A DNA stretch of 40,444 bases, from the NCBI GenBank assembly GCA_023228145.1, contig JALOBU010000027.1, forward strand, positions 1 through 40,444. Direction: 5' to 3'. The stretch is from Bacteroidales bacterium (GTDB lineage: Bacteria > Bacteroidota > Bacteroidia > Bacteroidales > CAIWKO01). This document shows, piece by piece, positions 26,144-35,337 of this stretch. The number at the start of each line of letters is the position of its first letter. Position 1 is the first letter of the stretch. The position numbers and the translations under genes are program-made. The notes beneath the pieces are model-generated. The model was not told where the DNA came from, did no database searches, and saw nothing but the letters and a program-made list of their open reading frames with translations.

Positions 26144-26930
26144 CGGTATTGTTTTTATTATTAGTAAAATCATATTTTTTTTCTGAGCGGTACCATACAT
26201 CCACTGTACCTCCATACTGAATAGCAGTATTGGCTTCAGGCCTCTGTTTGTAAACTCTTGCAACGGTAGTATCATTACCGTCTAAAAAAATTTCATTCCC
26301 GATATTCAAAGAAGCGCTTTGTAATATAGATAATACCTGGTTTTGCTTTTTACCAAACAAGTCCGGGGCTTTTGTGCTTTCATTATCTTCTCCCTTTCCC
26401 AATACCAAATCAATGCTTGAGCCTTTTTCAATAAGTGTTCCTTCTTTAATGTCAGCGCCTTTGAATTTCTGGCGCAGAACAGCATTGTGAGCGATGTCGG
26501 GGACATAGGTCAGTGAGCCAGCTTTCAGCCCGTAAGTTTCAAGCATGGACAAAGCCTGCCGCATAGTCAGGTCAATGAGGTTAGGCATATTTACCTGTTC
26601 GGGATTCAGTGCAACAACCGTGAGGTATATTTTTCTGTTTTTTTTAACTTTTGTGCCCGGCAAAGGATCTTGTTTTATCACACTACCCTTGGGCTGAGCA
26701 TTATCATACAAAGAATCGTTTATTATATATTTTATGTCATGGTCAGAAGCAAAATCTTCAAGGTCAGCAATAACAACGCCGTAAAAATCAGGAACAATGA
26801 TGTAACTTCCATGACGTGTATAAGCATTAAGCAATTTTAAAGATACCCATATAATCACCACCGTTAGTACAATGGCTATCATGGTGTGTCGTAAAAAAAT
26901 TTTGCTTTTTAAAAATTTAAGAAAGCCCAT
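26136..26930 (-). CDS. Single-pass membrane protein with three PASTA domains
   Basis: A 264-residue protein with a TM helix at about 16-34 and three PASTA domains at about 43-108, 112-178 and 187-248. PASTA domains bind peptidoglycan stem peptides or beta-lactams in other systems; no kinase domain is attached here. The start at 26930 is preferred over the longer frame (27047) because it leads directly into the basic-then-hydrophobic anchor, and a TATATTTG box lies upstream inside the longer frame. It heads the operon PASTA > T9SS protein > rluD and is divergent from ddl, which supports a cell-wall role. Confidence 0.87.
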   Translation of the reverse strand: MGFLKFLKSKIFLRHTMIAIVLTVVIIWVSLKLLNAYTRHGSYIIVPDFYGVVIADLEDFASDHDIKYIINDSLYDNAQPKGSVIKQDPLPGTKVKKNRKIYLTVVALNPEQVNMPNLIDLTMRQALSMLETYGLKAGSLTYVPDIAHNAVLRQKFKGADIKEGTLIEKGSSIDLVLGKGEDNESTKAPDLFGKKQNQVLSILQSASLNIGNEIFLDGNDTTVARVYKQRPEANTAIQYGGTVDVWYRSEKKYDFTNNKNNTDD

Positions 26931-27012
26931 GCACGTAAAAAATTTATCAGGTAAAAAACTGAATGAGTGCGAATTATTAACTTTTTTTACATTAAAATAT
27001 TGTAACCGCCTG

Positions 27013-27020
27013 CAAATATA
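27013..27020 (-). promoter_or_regulatory. Bacteroidota -7 box for the PASTA operon
   Basis: TATATTTG on the minus strand, about 82 bases before the ATG at 26930. A TTTG lies further upstream but its spacing (26) is longer than usual. Confidence 0.45.
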
Positions 27021-27057
27021 ACAAAAAAAGGACGATACATAAATCACAAATTCTGGT

Positions 27058-27065
27058 TAAATTTG
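27058..27065 (+). promoter_or_regulatory. Bacteroidota -7 box for ddl
   Basis: TAAATTTG ends 17 bases before the ddl ATG, predicting a leader of about 10 bases. It is divergent from the PASTA box. Confidence 0.5.
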
Positions 27066-27082
27066 CGCAAAATAATAAGTGT

Positions 27083-28075
27083 ATGAAGAAAAATATTGCG
27101 ATACTGGCCGGGGGATTTTCTGACGAGTATGAAATTTCAATTAAAAGTTCCCGTATGCTGATAAATAACATTGATAAAAAAAAGTATAATTGTTATTTAA
27201 TTTGTATCACGCGCTTAAAATGGGTTTATATTGATGAGAAAAACAAAGAATACCCTGTTGACAAAAATGATTTTTCCGTAAAGATTGGTAAAACAAAAAT
27301 AACTTTCGATTGCGTTTTTAATATCATTCATGGTACGCCCGGTGAAGATGGAAAAATTTTAGGATATTTTGATTTGCTTGGTATTCCATATACTTCAAGC
27401 AACCACTGTGTTTCTGCGTTTACCTTTAACAAAGCGTATTGCAATAGTATCGTTGAATCCTTAGGTGTCAGCGTACCCAAATCCGAGCATCTTTTCAAGA
27501 GAGATAAATATAATATTAAGAAAATTATAGAAAAAATTAAGCTTCCGGCATTTGTAAAACCATGCAATGGCGGCTCAAGTTTCGGGACTTCTAAGGTAAA
27601 AACCACGGGCGAAATGGAAAAAGCCATACAATTGGCCTTTAGTATTGATGATGAAATACTTGTTGAAGAATTTATTAACGGTACAGAAATAACCTGCGGC
27701 CTTTTCAGGTTTAAAAACCGCATGATGGTTTTGCCTGTTACAGAAATAGTCCCAAAAACAGATTTTTTTGATTACGAAGCGAAATATAAAGGAATGTCGG
27801 AAGAAATAACTCCGGCGCGTATCTCACAGAATGAAGCCAATTTGTGTTCGGCAACTTCTGTTTTTTTATATAACAAACTAAACTGTGAGGGGGTAGTGCG
27901 TATTGATTATATTATTACCAAGGGAGGAAAAATGTTTTTTCTTGAAGTGAATACTGTTCCCGGGATGTCTGATGTAAGTATCGTCCCCAAACAAGCAAAA
28001 GTCTTTGGCTATAAACTCCCCGAATTGCTTGATATGCTTATCGAAGAGGCGATGAGCTGTAAAAAAAATCTTTAA
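27083..28075 (+). CDS. ddl: D-alanine--D-alanine ligase
   Basis: ATP-grasp ligase that makes D-Ala-D-Ala for peptidoglycan. At 330 residues the length is typical. It starts with the family N-terminus (IAILAGGFSDEYEISIKSS, with E15 near the substrate site). The HGTPGEDGKILGYFDLLGIPYTSS segment and a late ATP-grasp block, FFLEVNTVPGMSDVS, are present. It is divergently transcribed from the PASTA/rluD operon and ends 8 bases before the stop of the convergent oxidoreductase gene. Confidence 0.94.
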   Translation: MKKNIAILAGGFSDEYEISIKSSRMLINNIDKKKYNCYLICITRLKWVYIDEKNKEYPVDKNDFSVKIGKTKITFDCVFNIIHGTPGEDGKILGYFDLLGIPYTSSNHCVSAFTFNKAYCNSIVESLGVSVPKSEHLFKRDKYNIKKIIEKIKLPAFVKPCNGGSSFGTSKVKTTGEMEKAIQLAFSIDDEILVEEFINGTEITCGLFRFKNRMMVLPVTEIVPKTDFFDYEAKYKGMSEEITPARISQNEANLCSATSVFLYNKLNCEGVVRIDYIITKGGKMFFLEVNTVPGMSDVSIVPKQAKVFGYKLPELLDMLIEEAMSCKKNL

Positions 28076-28083
28076 CAACAGAA

Positions 28084-31000
28084 TTATTTAAACGCTTTTT
28101 CCGGCAACCCATCTCCCCGCAAAGATAATCGCTCAAAATAAGATGGTACGTCTTTACCGCAAAGAGCATCTACATATATTTTTGCCAGGTACTGCCCCAG
28201 CATAAACCCCTGGCCGCGCAAGCCAAGGAATAATCCCGATTTTGTGTCAATAATCATTCGGGGCTCAATGTAATAACCTGCCCATATTGCCTGAAACCCT
28301 ACCGATGACAACCGGGGAACCCAGTCTATGAATATCTCTGTAGCAATTTCAAGGAATTCTTTAGAGTTTATTTTCAGGTTTTTATCGGCTTCCTGAGGGT
28401 CAACAGCCGGTGATGCGCAGCCGATAATCTGCCCGGTTTCGGCAAGCTGCTGGCCGTAAACAGCAACAAATCCTTTGTATTTGCGGCGGTCAATAAGCAT
28501 ATCCAAAGGTTGGCCATTGATACCAAGCGGCGGAAGGCGGCGCGTGATAAAGGCCTGGTGCTTTACCGGATATAAGCCGGTATCAAGACCCAGCATACGG
28601 GCAAATTTTTCTCCTTCAGGACCCAAAGCATTAATGAAAATATCCGTATGATATTCCACATATTCTTTGTTGTGTTTTCTGACAAGAACTACATATTTTT
28701 CCCCTTCTTTGGTAACATTAATCAATTGACAATCTTCGAGTATTGTGCCTCCGTTTTCTATGCCGATACGGCGAATTAAATCAATTACCCTGCCCGGAGT
28801 TGCCTGCCAGCAATTGTTGGTAACAAAGGCTCCCAGATATTTATCCAATAACGGATTGATATATGGAGAAATTATACTGGTAAAATCTTTGGGTGAAAGC
28901 ATATACGCATCCGACCACGACATACTTTCAACGCATGCTTTGTATGTTGGTTCATCATGAGCGAAAGTAATATAACGTGTTTGGTGGAAGTCAATGTTTT
29001 TAATTTGTTGCAACTCTTTGAATATCTCCAGATTGTGTTCGGCGATATCAGCAATTTCGGGCAAGCTGAATGCGGGGCGGCCTCCGGCAATGTTTCTCCA
29101 CGATGCGCCACGCCCATAATTTATCAAAACGGGTTTCATACCGGCTTCCGCTAAATAACGAAACAAAGCACTACCCCCGATACCACCTCCGGCAACAAAA
29201 GAAGCCACTTCAATTTTTTTAATTTCCTTTCCGGCAACTGTAGTGTGAATTTTATTTGAAACAGTTTTTGGGTAAAGCTCTCCGAAATTTATTTGATTCG
29301 ACAACGGCCCGCGGGGAGTTGCCTCTCCGACAAGCGAAATGTCGTATCCGCGCAACACCTGTTTCAAACGCCTTATACAGCGTTTTCCCCTGCAGGCACC
29401 CATGCCGAGTCGTGTTGTGTGTTTAATTTCGTCAACGGAAATAAACTGCCTGTCACCAATGACATCTAAAATTTCAGTCAGAGTAACATCATCACAATGA
29501 CATACATATTTTTCAAGTTCTTTGGATTTTTCCGTAGTAAGAAATTTTATTTTTTCAGGATAATTATCTTTTATAATAAAGCCTCTAACCGCTGTCAGAG
29601 TTTCACCATGAATGCTCAACGATTTCACCCTGACGATATCGGTTTTATTTGGTTTTTTCAGCACTTTTTCAATGATGCCTTCGCCGAGTTTTTGTCCGTT
29701 ATTCCCAACCAGAAACACTTCTGACATTTCCTCTACATGATATTCCACAGGCAGGAAAAGCCAATCCTTTTTTAAACTATAGCCGAATATTGCCAAACCC
29801 GGACATTGATAAACACAATCCATACATCCCACACATTTATTAAAATCAATCTGAGGAGCAGTGCTTGTGGAAGTTTTGGTGATAGCCCCGTGCGGACAGG
29901 CAAATTCGCAGGGATTACAGGCAAAGCCGTATAAACAATCAATCAACACAAAGGGTTTCTCCGTCATACGCTCAGGAGTGGGTATATACACATCTTCAAT
30001 CACCCGGATGGGATGCTGCTGTGAATCAATATATTCCTTGGATGTTGCAAGATATTCATCGTAGTTGAAGGGCTCGTTCATTTCGTTTAAAATCTCAAAA
30101 GCAACCTGCTTGCCCCGGACTACTGCACTGGTGCCTTCGCCAATGCGTATTGCATCACCGGCACCGAAACAATTTCTGCCGAAAATTTCATTTCCTTTTA
30201 TCAGTAGCTGGTCGTCAGGCACAAGCCCTGTGCAAATATTTATGGCATCAATGCCGTCAATTATTTTTTCCGTTCCGGGTATGGGCTGAAAATCTTTACA
30301 TTCAGCTACCACAGCTCCCAATATCCGGTCGTGTTTTTCATTCGGAATGGCTTTGATGAGGATGTGAGAAAGAATGACTGGAATTCCCAGGCGCCTTACA
30401 CGATTTGCCTGGACGGGAAATCCACCCTCAACGGGCATAGCTTCAATGATAGCTTTTACTTTCGCTCCTGCTTGCATCAACTGGTAAGAGGTAAGATATC
30501 CGATATTACCAGCGCCAACCGTCAGCACATTTTTCCCCAGTAGTGTAAACTCGTTGTTCATCATTTTCTGAACCACGGCAGCAGTATAAACCCCCGGCAA
30601 GTCATCGTTTTCAAATGCCGGCATAAAAGGCACGGCTCCGGTGGCCACCACTAAATAATCAGCATCCACAAAAAAAATGTCTTCGGTTTTAAGGTTTTTA
30701 ACAGCAATGCGTTTGCCTTCAAGGATATCCCAAACTGTGGAATTCAGCATAATGCCGTCGTGGTTATCTCCGGCAAGTGTTGTAGCAATATCAAATCCTC
30801 GCATACCGCCGAATTTCTTTTTTTTCTCGAAAAAGAAAAACTGATGGGTTTGCATGATAAACTGACCACCGATTTTATCATTATTATCCAGCACTATGTT
30901 TGATATGCCATACTTATTCAGTTCTTCACGGCAAGCAAGCCCCGCAGGGCCGGCACCGATAATCACCACATCCGTTTTATAAACATCATGAGGTTTTTCA

Positions 31001-31317
31001 GTTTGCGGTTTGGTAATTTCTGGAGTGTAATCTTTCGGGATTTCAGAAACTTCTTTAACACCATCAACCAGCGTAATACATATTCGTTTTATTTTCCCAT
31101 TCACAAGCATTTCACAAGCGCCGCATTTGCCAATACCGCATTCCAGACTTCTTTCGCGGTTTTTTAAGCTGTGGCTGTGTACGGGAAATCCTGCCTGATG
31201 AAGGGCCGCAGCAATGGTATACCCGGATTGTCCTTCAACGGTTTTCCCTTCAAAACGAAAAGTAACATTGGAAGTTCCTTTTACTTCGAGTATAGGGTGT
31301 GACGATATCTTAAACAT
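28084..31317 (-). CDS. 1077-residue fusion of 2Fe-2S, FAD/NAD(P), ferredoxin, BFD and DAO-type FAD domains
   Basis: A predicted cytoplasmic electron-transferring dehydrogenase in one chain. Domains: Fer2-type [2Fe-2S] at about 15-95 (C60, C65, C68, C80); FAD/NAD(P) reductase at about 115-410 (IIGAGPAGLACR; second dinucleotide site VGAGNIGYLTSYQ); double [4Fe-4S] ferredoxin at 461-512 (C461, C467, C470, C474 and C495, C498, C501, C505); BFD-like [2Fe-2S] at 606-647 (C606, C608, C642, C647); and a DAO-type FAD oxidoreductase at about 703-1077 (VAGGGIGGSALFRYL). These correspond to separate subunits in HcnABC cyanide synthase and dye-linked proline dehydrogenase. The substrate is probably an amino or imino acid, by family inference only. 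The AhpD-like gene is divergent. Confidence 0.85.
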   Translation of the reverse strand: MFKISSHPILEVKGTSNVTFRFEGKTVEGQSGYTIAAALHQAGFPVHSHSLKNRERSLECGIGKCGACEMLVNGKIKRICITLVDGVKEVSEIPKDYTPEITKPQTEKPHDVYKTDVVIIGAGPAGLACREELNKYGISNIVLDNNDKIGGQFIMQTHQFFFFEKKKKFGGMRGFDIATTLAGDNHDGIMLNSTVWDILEGKRIAVKNLKTEDIFFVDADYLVVATGAVPFMPAFENDDLPGVYTAAVVQKMMNNEFTLLGKNVLTVGAGNIGYLTSYQLMQAGAKVKAIIEAMPVEGGFPVQANRVRRLGIPVILSHILIKAIPNEKHDRILGAVVAECKDFQPIPGTEKIIDGIDAINICTGLVPDDQLLIKGNEIFGRNCFGAGDAIRIGEGTSAVVRGKQVAFEILNEMNEPFNYDEYLATSKEYIDSQQHPIRVIEDVYIPTPERMTEKPFVLIDCLYGFACNPCEFACPHGAITKTSTSTAPQIDFNKCVGCMDCVYQCPGLAIFGYSLKKDWLFLPVEYHVEEMSEVFLVGNNGQKLGEGIIEKVLKKPNKTDIVRVKSLSIHGETLTAVRGFIIKDNYPEKIKFLTTEKSKELEKYVCHCDDVTLTEILDVIGDRQFISVDEIKHTTRLGMGACRGKRCIRRLKQVLRGYDISLVGEATPRGPLSNQINFGELYPKTVSNKIHTTVAGKEIKKIEVASFVAGGGIGGSALFRYLAEAGMKPVLINYGRGASWRNIAGGRPAFSLPEIADIAEHNLEIFKELQQIKNIDFHQTRYITFAHDEPTYKACVESMSWSDAYMLSPKDFTSIISPYINPLLDKYLGAFVTNNCWQATPGRVIDLIRRIGIENGGTILEDCQLINVTKEGEKYVVLVRKHNKEYVEYHTDIFINALGPEGEKFARMLGLDTGLYPVKHQAFITRRLPPLGINGQPLDMLIDRRKYKGFVAVYGQQLAETGQIIGCASPAVDPQEADKNLKINSKEFLEIATEIFIDWVPRLSSVGFQAIWAGYYIEPRMIIDTKSGLFLGLRGQGFMLGQYLAKIYVDALCGKDVPSYFERLSLRGDGLPEKAFK

Positions 31318-31363
31318 AATCTGAGTTTGTAAAATATTTATTTTTAGTTTTTGAAAAACACTA

Positions 31364-31371
31364 CAAAATTA
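31364..31371 (-). promoter_or_regulatory. Bacteroidota -7 box for the oxidoreductase fusion
   Basis: TAATTTTG on the minus strand, 46 bases before the ATG at 31317. No clear -33 element. Confidence 0.4.
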
Positions 31372-31538
31372 TATTATTCGCCGCTCACAACTGATTTTTT
31401 TCAGAAAATTGTTTTATGAAACGAGGTTACTACATATAACATATTGCCTTACAGAAATATAAAGCATCGTAGTATTTCAGGGGTGAAGCCAGAATTTCTG
31501 ATTGTAATAATAAGCCGAAAAAGGACTTTAGTCATGAT

Positions 31539-31554
31539 TGATTTGATTAAATCA
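31539..31554. promoter_or_regulatory. Palindromic operator candidate upstream of the AhpD-like gene
   Basis: TGATTTGATTAAATCA is a 16-bp palindrome with one mismatched pair, readable as TGATT-N6-AATCA, the half-site spacing of Crp/Fnr-family sites. Its centre is about 45 bases before the start site predicted from the TATATTTG box, where activators often bind. Confidence 0.35.
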
Positions 31555-31577
31555 GTAATAATAAGTTTTAGAATAGA

Positions 31578-31585
31578 TATATTTG
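31578..31585 (+). promoter_or_regulatory. Bacteroidota -7 box for the AhpD-like gene
   Basis: TATATTTG matches TAnnTTTG, 22 bases before the ATG at 31608. Confidence 0.45.
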
Positions 31586-31607
31586 TAAAACTGTAAAAGG
31601 CACTCAT

Positions 31608-31946
31608 ATGACAAAAAAACTGAAAGAATTCAATGAATATCGCAGCAAAATGAACGAGAAGCTTTTGGCTGCCGATGGTAATTTTATGAAACGTTTTTTT
31701 AATCTTGACACCAACGCATATCTCGACGGGGCACTACCAGTAAAAACAAAAGAAATGCTCGGGCTGGTGGCTTCCATGGTGTTGCGTTGCGATGACTGTA
31801 TAAAATACCACCTGATAAAGTGCCATGAACAAAAACTTACCAGGGGAGAATTATTTGAGGTTTTTGCCATTGCTAACCTAGTGGGCGGCTCTATCGTGAT
31901 TCCGCATACCCGCCGGGCACTTGAGTTTTGGGAAGAGTTAAATTAA
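31608..31946 (+). CDS. AhpD-like carboxymuconolactone decarboxylase-family protein
   Basis: A 112-residue alpha-helical protein of the CMD/AhpD family. The redox motif C61-D-D-C64 with H68 (RCDDCIKYH) is the AhpD-type active site, which supports disulfide-based peroxidase reduction. A carboxymuconolactone decarboxylase function is unlikely for this CxxC-bearing form. Length is usual for stand-alone members. It has its own promoter box and a palindrome upstream. The DUF5686 gene starts 132 bases later with its own box. Confidence 0.82.
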   Translation: MTKKLKEFNEYRSKMNEKLLAADGNFMKRFFNLDTNAYLDGALPVKTKEMLGLVASMVLRCDDCIKYHLIKCHEQKLTRGELFEVFAIANLVGGSIVIPHTRRALEFWEELN

Positions 31947-32056
31947 GCAACGTTAGGATGATTGAGCACCAACTTGCTTTTAGACAGTCATCCCGACACA
32001 AGTCGTTTTTTATGCTTTAATAATGATGCTGCATTTTATTATTTCGCTTTGCTTAC

Positions 32057-32064
32057 TACATTTG
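32057..32064 (+). promoter_or_regulatory. Bacteroidota -7 box for DUF5686 protein 2
   Basis: TACATTTG lies inside the longer open frame and 14 bases before the ATG at 32079, supporting that start. Confidence 0.45.
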
Positions 32065-32078
32065 TATGCTTATATGTT

Positions 32079-34574
32079 ATGAAGCAACAGGCAGTTTTTA
32101 AAATCATATGTTTATTACTGGTAATAAATTTGCCGGTTTTTGTTTCTGCTCAAAGCGACAAAACCCTGATTACAAAAATCATGGGAACCGTGATTGATGC
32201 AAGCACAAAAATACCAATACCCTTTGTGAATGTATATTTTGCAGGCAGCGATGTGCAAACCGTTACCGACTTTGATGGAAAGTATTCTATAGAAACAAAA
32301 AACGCCAAAGATTCTCTCACCGCACAATATATGGGATATGTAAGCCGTAAGTTGCCGGTGGTAAAAAACAAATTCCAATTTATAGATTTTGAACTTCAGC
32401 CCCAATCATTTGAACTTGCAGAGGCTGTGATTCTACCTGGAGAAAACCCCGCAGAGGTGTTGCTGAAAAAAGTAATTCAAAACAAGGAAAATAATGATAT
32501 CGCTTTTCTCGAATATTATAAGTATGAAGCTTATACCAAAATACAAATTGACGCAAACAACTACACGGAAAAATTTCAAAATAGCCTGGTGATGAAACCC
32601 TTTAAATTTGTTTTTGAAAATTCCGATACTTCAGTTATTAACGGCAAGGTTTTTTTACCTGTATTTTTTTCCGAAGCAGTTTCTGACATATATTATCGCA
32701 GAAGTCCAAAATCTTATAAAGAACTTATCAGGGCAAGCAAAGTTACAGGTATGGAAAACAAAACTTTGTCACAATTTTTTGGGGATACCTATTTAAAAAT
32801 AAATATTTATGACAACTACAATGTATTGTTTGAAAAAAACTTCGTCAGTCCCATTGCCAATTTTGGCCTTTCATATTACAAATATTATTTAATAGACAGC
32901 AATTACATTAACAATAGATGGTGCTATCACATTATGTTCAAGCCGCGCCGTTCGCAGGAACTTACCTATACCGGCAGTCTCTGGATACACGACTCAACAT
33001 ATGCTGTTGTTAAGGTAAACATGCGGGCAGTAAAAGATGCTAATATTAATATCATTAATGAAATTGTTTTTGACCAGGAGTTTACCTTTGTTAATGACAA
33101 GTATTGGATGCCAATAAAAGATAATATTGTTGCCGACCTGAACATCACAGAAAACCTTAGCAAGGTGATGGGCATTTATCTTCATAAAAAAACATCATAT
33201 CAAAATTTTCTGGTTAATCTACCTGCTGATTTAAGCATATATAAACTGACTGATGCTATATCTATCACTGACAGTGCAGTAAAACTTTCCGACGATTATT
33301 GGGAAAAAAACAGGCCTGAAGAGCTTACAAAAGAAGAAAAAAGAATCGGGAAACTTGTTGACACTATCCAAACCTTAAAAATGTATAAAATTTATAAAGG
33401 CGTTTCGGAAGCACTTTTGGGTTTTGGGTTTAATGTAGGATATATTGACATCGGCCCGGTTTTATCTGCATACAGTTCAAATCCGGTAGAAGGTAATCGT
33501 TTCAGAATTGGTTTTCGGACAAGCAGCAAATTAAGCACAAACTTTCAGTTTATCACCCATGTTGCTTATGGTGATTTGGATGATAAGTTTAAATACGGTG
33601 CCAGTTTTTATTATATGTTTCGTAAAAATCCGCATACACTGGCTGGTGTGCGCTACCGTAACGACATAGAACAACTCGGTCAAAGTGAAAATGCTTTTAG
33701 TGAAGATTATTTTTTCCGGTCTGTCCTGGCCCGCAATCGCTCGGCAAATCTTACTATGGCACAAGATATTATGTTTTTTGTCGAAAACGACTGGTTTATG
33801 GGTTTCTCAAACATGCTTTACCTGACATATAAAAAATTTTACCCCATTTCCGGTGAATCTGTTTTTAAGTATAACGACAATCAACAGGTTTTTACAAAAA
33901 ATAACATTACCATTGCCGAGATTAAACTGGTTACTCATTTTGCTTATAACGAAAAGTTTATTTCCGGGGCTTTCAGGAGGAGAAGCATCGAAACAAAGTA
34001 TCCGGTTTTGGATGTAGCTTATGTGTATGGCATGAAGAATGTTTTAAATAGTGATTACGAATATCATAAAATTGACATTAGTATAAAACAAAAAAGAATC
34101 AATATAGGAAGTATTGGCTGGTCGCGATGTTCCCTGAATCTTGGAAAAATCTGGGGAACGCTACCCTATCCGCTTTTAAAAATTCATGAGGGCAACGAGA
34201 CGTATATGTGGGATGAACATTCATTCAATACCATGAATTATTATGAATTTATCAGCGATCAGTATTTCAGTTGGTATTATACACATCATTTTGACGGCCT
34301 TCTTTTTAATAAAATTCCTTTGCTGAAAAAGCTGAGATGGAGGGAAGTTGTTTATTTCAGGGGCTTGATAGGAAGTATCAATAATAAAAACAAAAATTAC
34401 AGTGTTTTTCCTGAAAATGTTTACTTTCTTAACAAGCCTTATTGTGAAACCGGCTTTGCTATTGAAAATATCTTTAAAATATTACGTGTTGACGGCATAT
34501 GGAGGCTTAACTACCTCGATCACCCTCACACGCGTAAATTTATGGTTATGGTTTCTCTGTGGTTTAATTTTTAG
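32079..34574 (+). CDS. DUF5686 / carboxypeptidase-regulatory-like outer-membrane protein 2
   Basis: An 831-residue paralogue of the 3856-6303 protein. The signal peptide begins MKQQAVFKIICLLLVI and ends near VSA. A CarboxypepD_reg-like domain is at about 33-105 (GTVIDASTKIPIPFVNVYF, DFDGKYSI). The shared PGENPAEVLLKKV motif is followed by the long DUF5686 region. It ends in LWFNF with a terminal phenylalanine, as expected for an outer-membrane barrel. The open frame extends back to 31962, but the ATG at 32079 gives the signal peptide and follows a TACATTTG box. lptB starts 28 bases after the stop. Confidence 0.85.
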   Translation: MKQQAVFKIICLLLVINLPVFVSAQSDKTLITKIMGTVIDASTKIPIPFVNVYFAGSDVQTVTDFDGKYSIETKNAKDSLTAQYMGYVSRKLPVVKNKFQFIDFELQPQSFELAEAVILPGENPAEVLLKKVIQNKENNDIAFLEYYKYEAYTKIQIDANNYTEKFQNSLVMKPFKFVFENSDTSVINGKVFLPVFFSEAVSDIYYRRSPKSYKELIRASKVTGMENKTLSQFFGDTYLKINIYDNYNVLFEKNFVSPIANFGLSYYKYYLIDSNYINNRWCYHIMFKPRRSQELTYTGSLWIHDSTYAVVKVNMRAVKDANINIINEIVFDQEFTFVNDKYWMPIKDNIVADLNITENLSKVMGIYLHKKTSYQNFLVNLPADLSIYKLTDAISITDSAVKLSDDYWEKNRPEELTKEEKRIGKLVDTIQTLKMYKIYKGVSEALLGFGFNVGYIDIGPVLSAYSSNPVEGNRFRIGFRTSSKLSTNFQFITHVAYGDLDDKFKYGASFYYMFRKNPHTLAGVRYRNDIEQLGQSENAFSEDYFFRSVLARNRSANLTMAQDIMFFVENDWFMGFSNMLYLTYKKFYPISGESVFKYNDNQQVFTKNNITIAEIKLVTHFAYNEKFISGAFRRRSIETKYPVLDVAYVYGMKNVLNSDYEYHKIDISIKQKRINIGSIGWSRCSLNLGKIWGTLPYPLLKIHEGNETYMWDEHSFNTMNYYEFISDQYFSWYYTHHFDGLLFNKIPLLKKLRWREVVYFRGLIGSINNKNKNYSVFPENVYFLNKPYCETGFAIENIFKILRVDGIWRLNYLDHPHTRKFMVMVSLWFNF

Positions 34575-34576
34575 TG

Positions 34577-34584
34577 TATTTTTG
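34577..34584 (+). promoter_or_regulatory. Possible -7 box for lptB
   Basis: TATTTTTG in the gap between the DUF5686 stop and the lptB ATG (34603). It matches TAnnTTTG but is T-rich, so chance is possible. Confidence 0.3.
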
Positions 34585-34602
34585 TTTGTCAATTATAGTA
34601 CT

Positions 34603-35328
34603 ATGTTATTACGTACCGATAACCTTGTAAAAAAATACCGCTCACGTACAGTGGTCAAAAATGTTTCTTTGGAGGTTAAGCAGGGTGAAATTGTTGGATT
34701 ACTCGGGCCAAACGGCGCCGGAAAAACAACTTCTTTTTACATGATTGTTGGCCTTATTAAACCCAATTCGGGAGGCGTTTTTCTGGATGAAAAAAATATT
34801 ACAGACGAGCCTATGTATCGCAGGGCACAAACCGGCATTGGTTATTTGCCACAGGAAGCCTCCGTATTCAGAAGATTAAGCGTGGAGGATAATGTCATGG
34901 CGGTCCTTGAATTTACCAAACTAACAAAAATCCAGCAGAAAGAGCGCCTAGAAACGCTTTTAAATGAATTTGGCTTGCAGCAGGTACGAAAAAACAAAGG
35001 CATTACTCTTTCAGGAGGCGAACGCCGCCGGACAGAAATCGCCAGGGCTTTAGCAATGGACCCAAAATTTATTTTACTTGATGAACCCTTTGCCGGAGTT
35101 GATCCTATTGCTGTTGAAGACATACAAAACATAGTGTCCAAGCTTAAAATAAAAAATATCGGTGTGTTAATAACCGACCATAATGTACACGAAACGCTAT
35201 CTATAACCGACAGGGCTTATTTACTTTTTGAAGGAACTATTCTCAAATCGGGAACAGCAGAAGACCTTGCAAACGATGAACATGTTAGAAAAGTTTATCT
35301 GGGCCAAAACTTTGAATTAAGAAGATAA
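34603..35328 (+). CDS. lptB: LPS export ABC transporter ATP-binding protein
   Basis: A 241-residue ABC ATPase that powers the LptB2FG complex, moving lipopolysaccharide from the inner membrane toward LptA/C. Walker A is GPNGAGKTT (35-43), the signature LSGGE (136-140), Walker B FILLDE (156-161), followed by PFAGVDPIAVEDIQ, typical of LptB. The open frame extends to 34402 inside the DUF5686 gene. The ATG at 34603 matches the family N-terminus (MLLRTDNLVKKYRSRTVVKNVS). Following an outer-membrane DUF5686 gene, it fits an envelope cluster. It converges on the membrane-protein gene with a 9-base gap. Confidence 0.93.
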   Translation: MLLRTDNLVKKYRSRTVVKNVSLEVKQGEIVGLLGPNGAGKTTSFYMIVGLIKPNSGGVFLDEKNITDEPMYRRAQTGIGYLPQEASVFRRLSVEDNVMAVLEFTKLTKIQQKERLETLLNEFGLQQVRKNKGITLSGGERRRTEIARALAMDPKFILLDEPFAGVDPIAVEDIQNIVSKLKIKNIGVLITDHNVHETLSITDRAYLLFEGTILKSGTAEDLANDEHVRKVYLGQNFELRR

Positions 35329-35337
35329 TTTGTTTCG

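Noticed and set aside
26144..26275. N-terminal extension of the T9SS protein
   Set aside because: The extra 44 residues overlap the PASTA coding region and precede a clean signal peptide.
34402..34602. N-terminal extension of LptB
   Set aside because: It lies within the DUF5686 coding region in another frame and does not match the LptB N-terminus.
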